Source of the DNA: Phlebotomus papatasi
Lineage: Eukaryota > Arthropoda > Insecta > Diptera > Psychodidae
Direction: 5' to 3'
NCBI RefSeq assembly: GCF_024763615.1
Contig: NC_077222.1
Span: forward strand, 77,810,001-77,874,000
Length of the DNA: 64,000 nt
Shown here piece by piece: positions 35,725-46,900 of the stretch. The notes under the pieces were generated by a model. That model was not told the origin of the DNA and made no database searches. It worked only from the letters and a program-made list of their open reading frames with translations. Position numbers and translations under genes: made by a program. How positions within the stretch are numbered: position 1 is the first letter of the stretch; each line of letters begins with the position of its first letter.

Positions 35725-36709
35725 TAATAAACTGCAATACAAACTGAAAAGAAGATGTGTCGCGTGTAACTGCCCTGTCTTCTCCTAATAACATCAGACA
35801 TGAATGAAAGAAGAAAACTCCATAGATATCGGAAAGTTGCCCAGTGTGGATTGAATGGAAAGATTTTCATTTTAAAAAGAACCTTTTTCAGAAATCCACA
35901 GCACGAATATCCTTTCATGAATACACAGTCTTTCAGAATATATAAAATGATATTTGCTAGGGATTTTCCAATAAATGTGGAAAGATGTGAATTGTATAGA
36001 TATAAAAAGTGATTAATGATTTATTATACGGTCGAAGCATTTCAAAGCTATGTAATTTTTAGATCGTAAATGTTTGATAAGCTCTTTTAATAGGATATAA
36101 TTGTTTTTATAAGTACTATAAACAGTTGAAATGATACCGAGATTTTAAATATACATTATGGTAATTTCAATACCTAGAATTCTTTTTAAGTTAATTTTGT
36201 AATATTTAAAGTAATAACAGAATTACCCATTAACTTCATATAAAATGTTACAACGAAATAATATTGATTTTCTAGAAGAAATCTACAGAAAAAACTCACA
36301 TAAATTATGTTAAACTTGCGAGACCAATTTTCTGGGCAGAAAGTTTGAACTCAAAAAAGCATTTAAGTGTGTCATTTGTTTGCTCGAACTTTTAAGGAAG
36401 AGGAATACATGTATGCAATCTTACTTTACACAAATAAACTTTGAAAAATTCGAAGATCTATTTGAAAAGGCAAAAAAGGAACATTCTACTTCTTGATAAT
36501 TCCCCGAATTAGCTGAAGAACTTCCTGATCGAATTTCGAATTACTCGAGTGTGAAAATGTATTAGTCTTCGCTTTGTTGTAAAACAAACTATAAAGAAAC
36601 GATACTTATTGTTCTTGTCCCGATAATAACTGATTTATTCTTTTGTCAGCTTTTTGTGTGATATTTTATAAATTTTTCCCACCATGTGCGGAAATTTAGG
36701 ATGAAAATT
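35725..36709. other. No supported gene
   Basis: AT-rich sequence. The frame at 35800-36012 is lysine/arginine-rich by composition only, and no element ends were seen. Confidence 0.5.
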
Positions 36710-36710
36710 C

Positions 36711-36878
36711 CAGCGAGTACCAAATGTTAACCAATTTCAATTCGAGACAGTGCTATTTCCATATATTTGGTTAGAACTTTTTGTACAAGAACTGCTGACT
36801 GATCAGCATATTTTTTTGTGATAGACTTAGCAAAAATATGCTGAAAACGCTGCATTTTTCAGCTAAATGTGCTCGCTG
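36711..36878. mobile_element. Possible hAT-type MITE, 168 bp
   Basis: Ends CAGCGAGTACCAAATGTT and (complement) CAGCGAGCACATTTAGCT are inverted with a few mismatches, and CAG-N-G starts are typical of hAT elements. The middle has an inverted pair GCTGACTGATCAGCATATTT/AAAATATGC. A convincing 8-bp target duplication is not visible (GAAAATTC against GGATTCGA). Confidence 0.5.
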
Positions 36879-37504
36879 GGATTCGAAACTGAGTTTAAAT
36901 TATTCGAATTTCAACGACTTATTGTGCAAATAGAGTTCCATTTCCGTTTTATCCAAGACACTTGGCGAATCAAACTCCACTTGTATTTGTTCTTTAATCC
37001 CTATATTTCTTAAAACTTCAAAATTCCGTTTACTAATAATCATTAAAAGATATAAGAGCTTTCACAGACCTGAGGATTAGCCAAAAGACGGCTTTGCGTA
37101 ATTATATTAGAAATAATGGTTAAACTACATTTCCATCATTTTCCACTAAGTCATCTCTCGGCTTAAGTCGTAATTGTGTCTAGGGCATAATACTCGTTAA
37201 CCGTTATGAGGTCTAAAAAGTCAAATGATTACAGATAGTGATTTGATGTTGTAAAGCTTATGGCCTATTCGACGCATGTGAACCCAGACGAGGGCGGTAT
37301 CCCATCAATTCAAACCCTTTATTCCTTTAACACGCCTAAATCCTACCAACTCAAATGGGTGCTGAAGGTTGTTATATGGTGCTCTTGTTGCATATGGCAA
37401 TTTATACCAGGACTTCGGTGAGTGAGTGAATATCATACGTCGTGGACAATCGCTCCGAAGAAGTTGAAATACGGGTGGCAGCCTCAGTTCTCTAATTCTA
37501 TTTA

Positions 37505-37673
37505 GGTCCTAAATACACCCAGGCTGATCCTCGAGAATATTTAGTTTGGAAAATTAGATAGTAAAGGATTAGATAAAGAAATGTATGAAATGTATGACCA
37601 TTTGGTAAAAATCTTGAATACAAAATTTCACAGGCTAAATATTCTAGAGGATCAGCCTGAGTCTATTTAGGCC
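37505..37673. mobile_element. MITE with 40-bp inverted ends
   Basis: Left GGTCCTAAATACACCCAGGC and right (complement) GGGCCTAAATAGACTCAGGC continue into TGATCCTC(G/T)AGAATATTTAG with few mismatches. The 90-bp interior is non-coding. The target site is unclear. Confidence 0.78.
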
Positions 37674-37689
37674 CTTAGATATATAAGGG

Positions 37690-38537
37690 CTTTCCTCACT
37701 CGTCCAAGTCGAGTGAGGAACGCAGCCGTTCATGAGGAGCCAATAGTCGAGGAGTTGCTTCTTCGAGCTTCGAGTTGAGAGATCACACCTTCGATGGTAC
37801 ACAGAAAAAATATTTTGTAAAAATGTTCGTAAATGTTTGTGAATTCCTATGGAAGAGTTACAAAATGCTCGTGAATCGTATAACCCACAAACAAGTTCGT
37901 AAAAGTTTATATTTTTTTCACAAAAATTGTTCGTAACATGATGATTTGACGAACATTTTTTGTACTTTTACAAAAATTTGTTCGTAAATGTTCGTAAATA
38001 CACAAAAAATGTTCGTAAACTTTTGTCATTTGTTCGGAAATGTTCGTAAAATGTTCGACAAGAAAACAAACATTTACGAACAAATTACAAAATTTTACGA
38101 ACATTTTTTTGTGTGTTTACGAACAAATGTTTGTAAAAGTACAAAAAATGCTCGTCAAGTGATCATGTTACAAGCAATGTTTGTGAAAAAGTACAAACTT
38201 TTACGAACTTGTTTGTGGGTTATATGATTCACGAGCATTTTGTAACTCCCCCATAGGAATACACAAACATTTACGAACATTTTTACAAAATATTTTTTTC
38301 AGTGTATGGTAATGTGCAGCGGATGAATGAAGATTCCCCAGAAAAGCTATTCAAGTCATTATGATAAGATGTTGACCATGGGGCATACCTCTAGGACAAG
38401 GTGGCTGAATTAAATTCAGGATCTTGCCTTGGAACGACTTGAGATCGAAAGCGCACATCTTCCTGAAGTGGCAGAGGATCGACAGGCGTGGGTTGCACAA
38501 CTGGATGTCCTGGGCCCGCGACCCCAATATGGATAAG
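37690..38537 (+). pseudogene. Non-LTR retrotransposon ORF2 C-terminal remnant, split by a MITE
   Basis: The plus strand carries the tail of a LINE-type reverse-transcriptase polyprotein. About 37708-37760 reads RVRNAAVHEEPIVEELLLRAS. A frameshift follows, then HLRWYGNVQRMNEDSPEK, which is complete only if the MITE at 37800-38304 and one copy of TA are left out. After stops and another frameshift comes RTRWLN-stop-IQDLALERLEIE, then DRQAWVAQLDVLGPRPQYG and a stop at about 38535. The RWYGxVxRM, RTRWL and DRxxW phrases in this order are the usual end of ORF2 in several LINE clades. The upstream polymerase and endonuclease parts are absent, so it is a dead 5'-truncated copy. Confidence 0.82.
37800..38304. 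mobile_element. TA-flanked palindromic MITE of TTCGTAAATGTTTGT words
   Basis: Ends CACAGAAAAAATATTTTG and (complement) CACTGAAAAAAATATTTTG, each next to TA. The two halves are complementary over nearly the whole 505 bp, and the interior is a vocabulary of TTCGTAAATGTTTGTGAA and its inverse. It disrupts the LINE remnant around it. A related but decayed copy is at 52230-52583. The frames on both strands are repeat translations. Confidence 0.9.
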
Positions 38538-38806
38538 CGGTTGAAAATGATGACGATAAACCTCATTAAGACCTAAAACGTTTTCAGGACAACTCTACCT
38601 TAAAGTAAATCCTGGAATCTCTAACATAACGATCATAACTAATGATCCAACATCTTTCCCTGCGATTTTTGTTCGATTTATAAATTTTAGGAATGACTTA
38701 AACAATTTTTTTATCAACACTGAAAACATTATAAACCATTCCTTATAAATGTTTTTTTTTAAGGTCAAATGTTGTATAGATTGCAAAGTTTCTATTTCTT
38801 TGAATA

Positions 38807-38827
38807 AAGGTTAGGTTAGGTTAGGTT
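38807..38827 (+). repeat. Short interstitial (TTAGG)n tract
   Basis: About four consecutive AGGTT/TTAGG units. TTAGG is the ancestral insect telomere repeat, and this tract is too short to indicate a telomere. It may be a repair scar or chance. Confidence 0.6.
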
Positions 38828-39889
38828 CTATAGGACTGAAAGTATTAATCGCGGTTTTTCTTTAACCTGATGTTCTTATCCTTCTACATTATATTTTTTT
38901 GATTTTTTTAATGAATTGTCTTAACTTAAAATTGATTTGAACCAATAAATACTAATAATAATTAGCAGTATTAGCAGGATTGAGAAATATTTGTACTCTG
39001 GAACACAAGGCATGAGGCTGTTCCTTATGAGTTGAATGGTTAAATAATGTTTTCGGTGGTGCATCCGGTTCATCTATGTAACCAGTTCGAGCGTTCTACA
39101 AAGCTAAAACACTTTAGCCAACCCGTTCACTGAACAGACTCATTGGAAATTAGTGCGGTAAAAGCACTCAATAAAATACTTTCTCTTTGCCATCAGCTGG
39201 GGAATTTCGCACAATTTTCTCAATTTATCCACTGAAATTGCTAAATGCAAGTCTCAACAATTTCAATTTTGACAATATTGTAGTTGGCAAAAAGAACAAA
39301 TTCAGCCATAACAATAAGAGTGGTTAGAGCAAAACTTTGTGAAATTTTCACAATTATCTTACACAGCACAAATCTAACAACTTGCAATTTTGCGGTAAAA
39401 ATTGTATGGTCAGTAGATTTTTGGAGTGATACAAATAAATTGCTTCTATGGGACTTTTCATGGAAGAAATGTGGAAGGCATTAACAAATACAGAAAATCA
39501 AACAGTCTCGTTAGTTATTATAAAATATTACTCACCATTTACAAGAATAAAGGTTCTCAATGTATTTATCCAGAGTTATTATATATTACTTGACATTTAA
39601 CCCATTGAGGATGAGTAGAACATCGATCATTAAGTACATTTTTTTCACTCTTACCAGAGACAATAACAAAACAAATGAGAAGCAATAAAATGTTAAATTT
39701 AGTTTTAACAAAATTTAACTTTTTATTACTTGTTTGCTTTATTGCCTTGAGAAATTTGAGTAAAAAATTATTTTCTTTCTAACGTATGACCCCTTTCGTT
39801 CCTGAAGAATTAAATAATTACTTGCTTTTTTGGCGGTACATCAATGCTGATTTTTAACCTGCTTGAGAACAGAACTCGTCAGTTACTCA
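38828..39889. other. No supported gene
   Basis: AT-rich sequence. TTAACCCATTGAGGATGAG at 39599 resembles a piggyBac-type MITE end (compare 20525), but no convincing partner was found. Confidence 0.45.
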
Positions 39890-40084
39890 AGCCGTCTTAA
39901 AACTAGGGGTTTAGTCCAATTCCCGAAGGACTGAAAATTCGAAATTGCAACTAATTTTATTGGTTTTAAAATCTAATGAATCATAAACCCTTATTAATCA
40001 AATCTTAAGTCAAAATTTTCCACACTTTATAAGAAATTAGAGAAGTTAAGACATATGGCTAAAACTTAAGTTTAAAGCCCGTAT
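39890..40084 (+). repeat. Dispersed repeat R5, copy 2
   Basis: Matches 23683-23883 in order: GGGGTTTAGTCCAATTCCCG, an AT-rich middle, AAGAAATTAGAGAAGTTAAG, CATATGGCTAAA and AAAGCCCGTA. The left CCGTCTTAAAACTAG and right CTTAAGTTTAAAGCCC are the decayed inverted ends. Confidence 0.6.
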
Positions 40085-40357
40085 TGGGCCTTTTGCAATT
40101 TATGTGCTGTGCCTACCTTCTCAACCGGAAGCAAAGGTCCATTTGTATAGATTTGTTAACCGAAATCAGTGAGATCGAGGCTTAAATGCACGAGCACCTG
40201 AGGAACGACCCTCAGACTCCACTGCACTGCCTGGGCACTCGTCACATACTGAGTGACTGGCCGAGCAATGAGCGAATATCTCGCCTCGAGGTGCACGCTA
40301 TGCTCGTGTGGGACATACCGTTATGGTAGAAACTCTATGGGTAAGCCACAGCAGAGG

Positions 40358-40365
40358 GATTTTAC
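40358..40365 (+). repeat. Left 8-bp target duplication of the giant hAT-type element
   Basis: GATTTTAC lies immediately before the left terminal CAGAGATG, and an identical 8-mer follows the right terminus at 50125-50132. Confidence 0.9.
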
Positions 40366-40380
40366 CAGAGATGCAAACCG

Positions 40381-40680
40381 CCGTGGATTCAAGCCGCCGC
40401 CGAGCCGAGCCGAGCCATTTTTACGCGCCGCCGCCGCCGAAAAATATAATATTACGAACGCGAACCCAGCCGCCGCCGCCGATGTTTCCAATTTTCGAGC
40501 CGCCGCCGCCGACTTGGTTCTATTTTTCAAACCGCCGCCGCCGACTGGTTCGATTATTCGAGCCGCCGCCACTAACACTTCGAATGAAATTGCATGCGAG
40601 AAGCCGCTGTCACCACGGCTTCTTCAAAGTCGATCCGCCGTCGCCACGGCTTCTTTAAAATCGAACCATCATCGTCCCAA
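40381..40680 (+). repeat. Left GCC-rich subterminal block
   Basis: Runs of GCCGCCGCC alternate every 45-60 bp with phrases like CGACTTGGTTCTATTTTTC. GC content is far above the surroundings. Frames of 85-157 codons through it are Pro/Ala/Arg-rich repeat translations, not genes. Regular subterminal repeats are where hAT transposases commonly bind, so this is the likely role here (inference). Confidence 0.8.
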
Positions 40681-40689
40681 GCCATCACT

Positions 40690-41420
40690 GGAAGGTCTCG
40701 AACCGTGCGGAGCCCGGCCCTTATAAGACTTTGCATTTTAAGCTAATTAGGGCACGACAAATTCAATGGTGATAGTCACTAATTTCGGAATTCATGGGGT
40801 CACCCGTTACAGGGGGGTATTGCGGGGGTGGTAAATCTTTATTTTGGCTCTAGAAGCCAGATGGTTGGAAATATCGACTTGGGGTCTTCGGGTGACCCCC
40901 CTATAAGTTGACCTTAGGAATCTAAATATGACCTTCATTTTCCCCCCACCCCTCCCCTTCTCATAAAAAACATGTTTTTTGGGATATCTCGAAAACTACT
41001 CGTCCGATAGTTTTCATTGTCAAATATGTTGTAGATGCTATCCGGGCGGATATTTCGCCCATACATACCAATGACCTTGAAATATTCCTTCATGACATTT
41101 TTCAAGGTCAAATATATTTAAAGCTTAAAAAATTACTTTTTTCGACAAATTTTATCAAAGTATTATTTTTCAATGACACCAATCGTTTATTTAATGATTA
41201 TAAACCAATGTAAGCCACTTTAATGCCATAAATACGTTTTTGACATTTATATATACTACAAATCCAAATGTGATTTTAAAAACACGTTGTGTTTATCAAC
41301 TTCTAATATTGGGTGTTGACTGATTTCCTGAAGTAAGACATTATGGCAATGAAATTTTCAAGAAATTTATGAAATTTTATGAAATTTCATGAAATTTATG
41401 AGAATTTACTGGATAATGTT
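40690..41420 (+). repeat. Left inverted arm of the foldback
   Basis: It begins GGAAGGTCTCGAACCGTGCG and is nearly identical to the complement of 48850-49576. The R4 dispersed unit lies within it (about 40840-41150: TATCGACTTGGGGTCTTCGG, a C-rich run, ACATGTTTTTTGGGATATCT, GGGCGGATATTTCGCC). The inner end is an array of short ATGAAATTTCATGAAATT words. The few differences between arms suggest recent formation or gene conversion. Confidence 0.92.
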
Positions 41421-41654
41421 TTACCGAGTACTGATTAATAATTTTAAATTTATAACAAGGATTATCATTTGTAAATGAAATGAAATGGGACATATTAGGA
41501 GAAAACCAACTTCCATTACGACAATAATATATTGAATTTCAAGTATATAAAGATCTATATGCAACCATGAACAAAAAATATGCTACTTTCTGGAAGACTT
41601 AATTTGAAAAATTATATATTTTAAAGTCATACTAGACATCTTTAGAACAAAAAT

Positions 41655-43957
41655 GCAAATCAATCACAAAACGGTAAAAAGTATACCTTACAAAAGTGCA
41701 ATTCAAGTATAAAACGATAAAAAATGTGCTACAAACATTTTGCCGAAGTACAAAATGGTAAAAAACGCTTCAAATACGCACAGATTGAAACATAAAACGG
41801 TAAATGCGCTTAAAATCACGCACAGGTGAATCACAAAATGGTCAATGTGCCTAAAATCACGCACAGTTCAATCATAAAAAGGGTCAAGGCGCTCAAAATC
41901 ACGCACAGATCAATCACAAAGCGTTGAAAGAGCTTAAAATCACGCACAGCTCAACCATAAAACGGATTACGCGCTCAAGATCACGCACAGCACAATCATA
42001 AAACGGTGAAAGCGCTCAAAATCACGCACAACTCAATCATAAAACGGTGGAGGCGTTTAAAATCACGCACAAATCAATCATAAAACGATTAAAGAGCTTA
42101 AAATCACGCACAGCTCAATCATAAAACGGTGGAAGCACTCAAAATCACGCATAGATCAAACATAAAACGGTGGAAGCGCATAAAATCACGCACAGTTCAA
42201 TAATAAGACGGTTAATGCGCTCAAAATCACGCACACCTCAATCATAGAACGGTGTAAGAGCTTAAAATCACGCCTAGATCAATCATAAAACGGTGAAAGC
42301 GTTTAAAATCACGCACAGATCAATTGTAAAACGGTTAATGCGCTTAAAATCACACACAGCTGAATCATAAAACGGTTAATGCGCTCAAAATCTTGCACAC
42401 CTCAATCACAAAACGGTAAATGCGCTCCAGATCACGCACAGATCAATCACAAAACGACGAAAGCGATTAAAATCACGCACAGATCAATTGCAAAACGGTT
42501 AATGCGCTTTAAATCACGCACAGCTCAATCACAAAAAAGGTGAAAGCGCTCACAATCACGCACAGATCAATGGTAGAACAGTAAATGCGCTCAAATTCAC
42601 GCACAGATCAATGACAAAATTGTTAAAGCGTTCGAAATCACGCACAACTGAATCATAAAACGGTGGAAGCGCTTAAAATCACGCACAGTTCAATCATAAA
42701 ACGGTGCAAGCGCTCAAAATCACGCACAGCTCAATTATAAAACGATGAAAGCGCTCAAAATCACGCACAGATCAAACATAAAACGGTGGAAGCGCATAAA
42801 ATCACGCACCGCTCAATCATAAAACGGTTAATGCGCTCAAAATCACGCACACCTCAATCACAAAACGGTAAATGCGATCCAGATCACGCACAGATCAATC
42901 ACAAAACGACAAAAGCGATTAAAATCACGCATAGATCAATCGTAAAACGGTAAATGCGCTTCAAATCACGCACTGCTCAATCATAAAACGGCGAAAGAGC
43001 TTAAAATCACACACAGATCAATCATAAAACGGTGAAAGCGCATAAGATCACACACAGGTAAATCACAAAACGGTGAATGCGCTCAAAATCACGTACACCT
43101 TAGTCACAAAGCGGTGAAAGCGCTTAAAATCACGCATAGATCAATCGTAAAACGGTTAATGCGCTTAACATCACGCACAGCTCAATCATAAAACGGTGAA
43201 AGCGCTTGAAATCATGCACAGCTCAATCATAAAATGGCTAGTGTGCCTAAAATCACGCACAGATCAATTATAAAACGGTAGAAGCTCTCAAAATCACGCA
43301 CAGCTCAATCATAAAACGGTGGAGGCGCTTAAAATCACGCACAACTCAATCATAAATTGGTAAAAGCGCTTAATATCATGCACAGCTCAATCATAAAATT
43401 GTTATTGTGCCTAAAATCACACACAGATCAATCATAAAACGGTCACAAAACGACAAAAGCGATTAAAATCACGCATAGAAAGCGCTGAAAGCGCTAAAAA
43501 TCATGCACAACTCAATCATAAAATGGTGGAGGCACTTAAAATCACGCATAACTCAATCATAAAACAACGAAAGAGCTTAAAATCACGCACGGATCAATCG
43601 TAAAACGGTTAATGCGCTCAAAATCACGCGCTTCTCAATCACAAAACGGAAAATGCGCTTAAAATCACGCACAGATGAATCATAAAACAGTGAATGCGTT
43701 TAAAATCACGCACCGCTCAATCATGAAACTGTAAATGCGTTTAAAATCACGCACAGATCAAACATAAATCGCTTAAGTTTGCGCTTAATCTTACGCACAG
43801 ATCAATCATAAAACGGCAGATCACGCACAGCCTAATCACAAAACAGTAAAAGCACATAAAATCACGCACAGCTCAATCATAAAACAATTAATGCGCTTGA
43901 AGTCACACACTGATCAATCATAAAACGCATAGGATTGCGCACAAAACAGTGGAATCT
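41655..43957 (+). repeat. 41-bp satellite, forward block, about 55 units
   Basis: The monomer is of the type AATCATAAAACGGTGAAAGC followed by GCTTAAAATCACGCACAGCTC. Units vary mainly at TGAAAG/TTAATG/GGAAG after AAAACGG, at GCTC/GCTT and at CAGCTC/CAGATC. Divergence is greatest at the outer edge (41655-41800), as expected of old array margins. No frame crosses it with coding character. Confidence 0.93.
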
Positions 43958-46900
43958 TAATCTTTTTATGATTGAGCTGTGCGTGATTTTGAGCGCATTG
44001 GCCGCTTTATAATTGAACTGAGATTTTCAGCGCATTAAACATTTTATGATTGATCTGTGCGTGATTTTGAGCGCTTTCACCGTTTTACGATTGATCTGTG
44101 CGTGATTTTGAGCGCTAACACCGTTTTATGATTGATCGGTGCGTGATTTTGAGCGCTTTAGCTGTTTTATGATTGATCTGTGCGCGATTTTAAGCTCTTT
44201 CACCGTTTTATGATTGGGCTGTGCGTGATATTTTGAGCGTTAACCGTTTTATGATTGATCTGTGTGGGTTGTTAGGTCTTTCACCGTTTTTTGATTGAGC
44301 TGTGCGTGATTTTGAGCGCTTCCACCGTTTTATGATTGGTTTTATGATTGATCTGTGCTTGATTTTAAGCGCTTTCACCGTTTTATGATTGAGTTGTGCG
44401 TGTTTTAAGCGCTTTTTTCCGTTTTATTATTCAGCTGTGCGGGATTTTAAGCGCTTTCACTGTTTTATAACTCAGCTGTGCGTGTTTTTATTCGCTTTCT
44501 CCGTTTTATGATTGAGCTCTGCGTAATTTTAAGCACTTTTACCGTTTTATGACTGAATTGTGCGTGATTTTGAGCGCGTTAACCGTTTTATGATTGATCT
44601 GTGCGTGATCTTGAGCGCTTACTCCGTTTTGTGATTGATCTGTGCGTGATTTTGAGCGCTTACACCGTTTTATGATTGATCGGTGCGTGATTTTAGGCAC
44701 ATTAACCATTTTATGATTGATCTGTTCGAGATTTTAAACGCTTTCATCGTTTTATGATTGATCTAGGCGTGATCATGAGCGCATTTACCGTTTGGTGATT
44801 GATCTGTGCGTGATTTTGAGCGCATTATCCGTTTTATTATTGAGCTGTGCGTAATTTTATGCGCTTCCACCGTTTTATGTTTGATCTGTGCGTGATTTTG
44901 AGCGCTTCCACCGTTTTATTATTGATCTGTGCGTGATTTAGAACGCTTTAACAATTTTGTCATTGATCTGTGCGTGATTTTAGGCACACTAACCATTTTG
45001 TGATTGATCTGTTCGTGATTTTGAGCGCAATAACCGTTTTATGATTGATCTGTGCGTGATTTTGAGCGCTTTAACTGTTTTATGATTGATCTGTGCGTGA
45101 TTTCAAGCTCTTTCACCGTTTTATGATTGGGCTGTGCGTGATATTGAGCGCGTTAACTGTTTTATGATTGATCTGTGTGGGTTGTTAGGTCTTTCACCGT
45201 TTTTTGATTGAGCTGTGCGTGATTTTGAGCGCTTCCACCGTTTTATGATTGGTTTTATGATTGATCTGTGCTTGATTTTAAGCGCTTTCACCGTTTTATG
45301 ATTGAGTTGTGCGTGTTTTAAGCGCTTTTTTCCGTTTTATTATTCAGCTGTGCGGGATTTTAAGCGCTTTCACTGTTTTATAACTCAGCTGTGCGTGTTT
45401 TTATTCGCTTTCTCCGTTTTATGATTGAGCTCTGCGTAATTTTAAGCACTTTTACCGTTTTATGACTGAATTGTGCGTGATTTTGAGCGCGTTAACCGTT
45501 TTATGATTGATCTGTGCGTGATCTTGAGCGCTTACTCCGTTTTATGATTGATCTGTGCGTGATTTTGAGCGCTTACACCGTTTTATGATTGATCGGTGCG
45601 TGATTTTAGGCACATTAACCATTTTATGATTGATCTGTTCGAGATTTTAAACGCTTTCATCGTTTTATGATTGATCTAGGCGTGATCATGAGCGCATTTA
45701 CCGTTTGGTGATTGATCTGTGCGTGATTTTGAGCGCATTATCCGTTTTATTATTGAGCTGTGCGTAATTTTATGCGCTTTCACCGTTTTATGTTTGATCT
45801 GTGCGTGATTTTGAGCGCTTCCACCGTTTTATTATTGATCTGTGCGTGATTTAGAACGCTTTAACAATTTTGTCATTGATCTGTGCGTGATTTTAGGCAC
45901 ACTAACCATTTTGTGATTGATCTGTTCGTGATTTTGAGCGCAATAACCGTTTTATGATTGATCTGTGCGTGATTTTGAGCGCTTTAACTGTTTTATGATT
46001 GATCTGTGCGTGATTTCAAGCTCTTTCACCGTTTTATGATTGGGCTGTGCGTGATATTGAGCGCGTTAACTGTTTGATCATGAGGTCTTTGATGACTGAA
46101 TTGTGCGTGATTTTGAGCGCGTTAACCGTTTTATGATTGATCTGTGCGTGATCTTGAGCGCTTACTCCGTTTTATGATTGATCTGTGCGTGATTTTGAGC
46201 GCTTACACCGTTTTATGATTGATCGGTGCGTGATTTTAGGCACATTAACCATTTTATGATTGATCTGTTCGAGATTTTAAACGCTTTCATCGTTTTATGA
46301 TTGATCTAGGCGTGATCATGAGCGCATTTACCGTTTGGTGATTGATCTGTGCGTGATTTTGAGCGCATTATCCGTTTTATTATTGAGCTGTGCGTAATTT
46401 TATGCGCTTCCACCGTTTTATGTTTGATCTGTGCGTGATTTTGAGCGCTTCCACCGTTTTATTATTGATCTGTGCGTGATTTAGAACGCTTTAACAATTT
46501 TGTCATTGATCTGTGCGTGATTTTAGGCACACTAACCATTTTGTGATTGATCTGTTCGTGATTTTGAGCGCAATAACCGTTTTATGATTGATCTGTGCGT
46601 GATTTTGAGCGCTTTAACTGTTTTATGATTGATCTGTGCGTGATTTCAAGCTCTTTCACCGTTTTATGATTGGGCTGTGCGTGATATTGAGCGCGTTAAC
46701 TGTTTTATGATTGATCTGTGTGGGTTGTTAGGTCTTTCACCGTTTTTTGATTGAGCTGTGCGTGATTTTGAGCGCTTCCACCGTTTTATGATTGAGCTGT
46801 GCGTGATTTTGAGCGCTTCCACCGTTTTATGATTGAGCTGTGCGTGATTTTAAGCGCTCTTACACCGTTTTATGATTGAGCTGTGCGTGATTTTAAGCGC

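Noticed and set aside
39599..39860. piggyBac-type MITE starting TTAACCCATTGAGGATGAG
   Set aside because: A matching inverted end with TTAA was not found downstream.
40253..40726. 157-codon and overlapping frames in the left GCC block
   Set aside because: Frames are open on several phases because GCC repeats lack stops; composition is Pro/Ala/Arg repeats and no domain is present.
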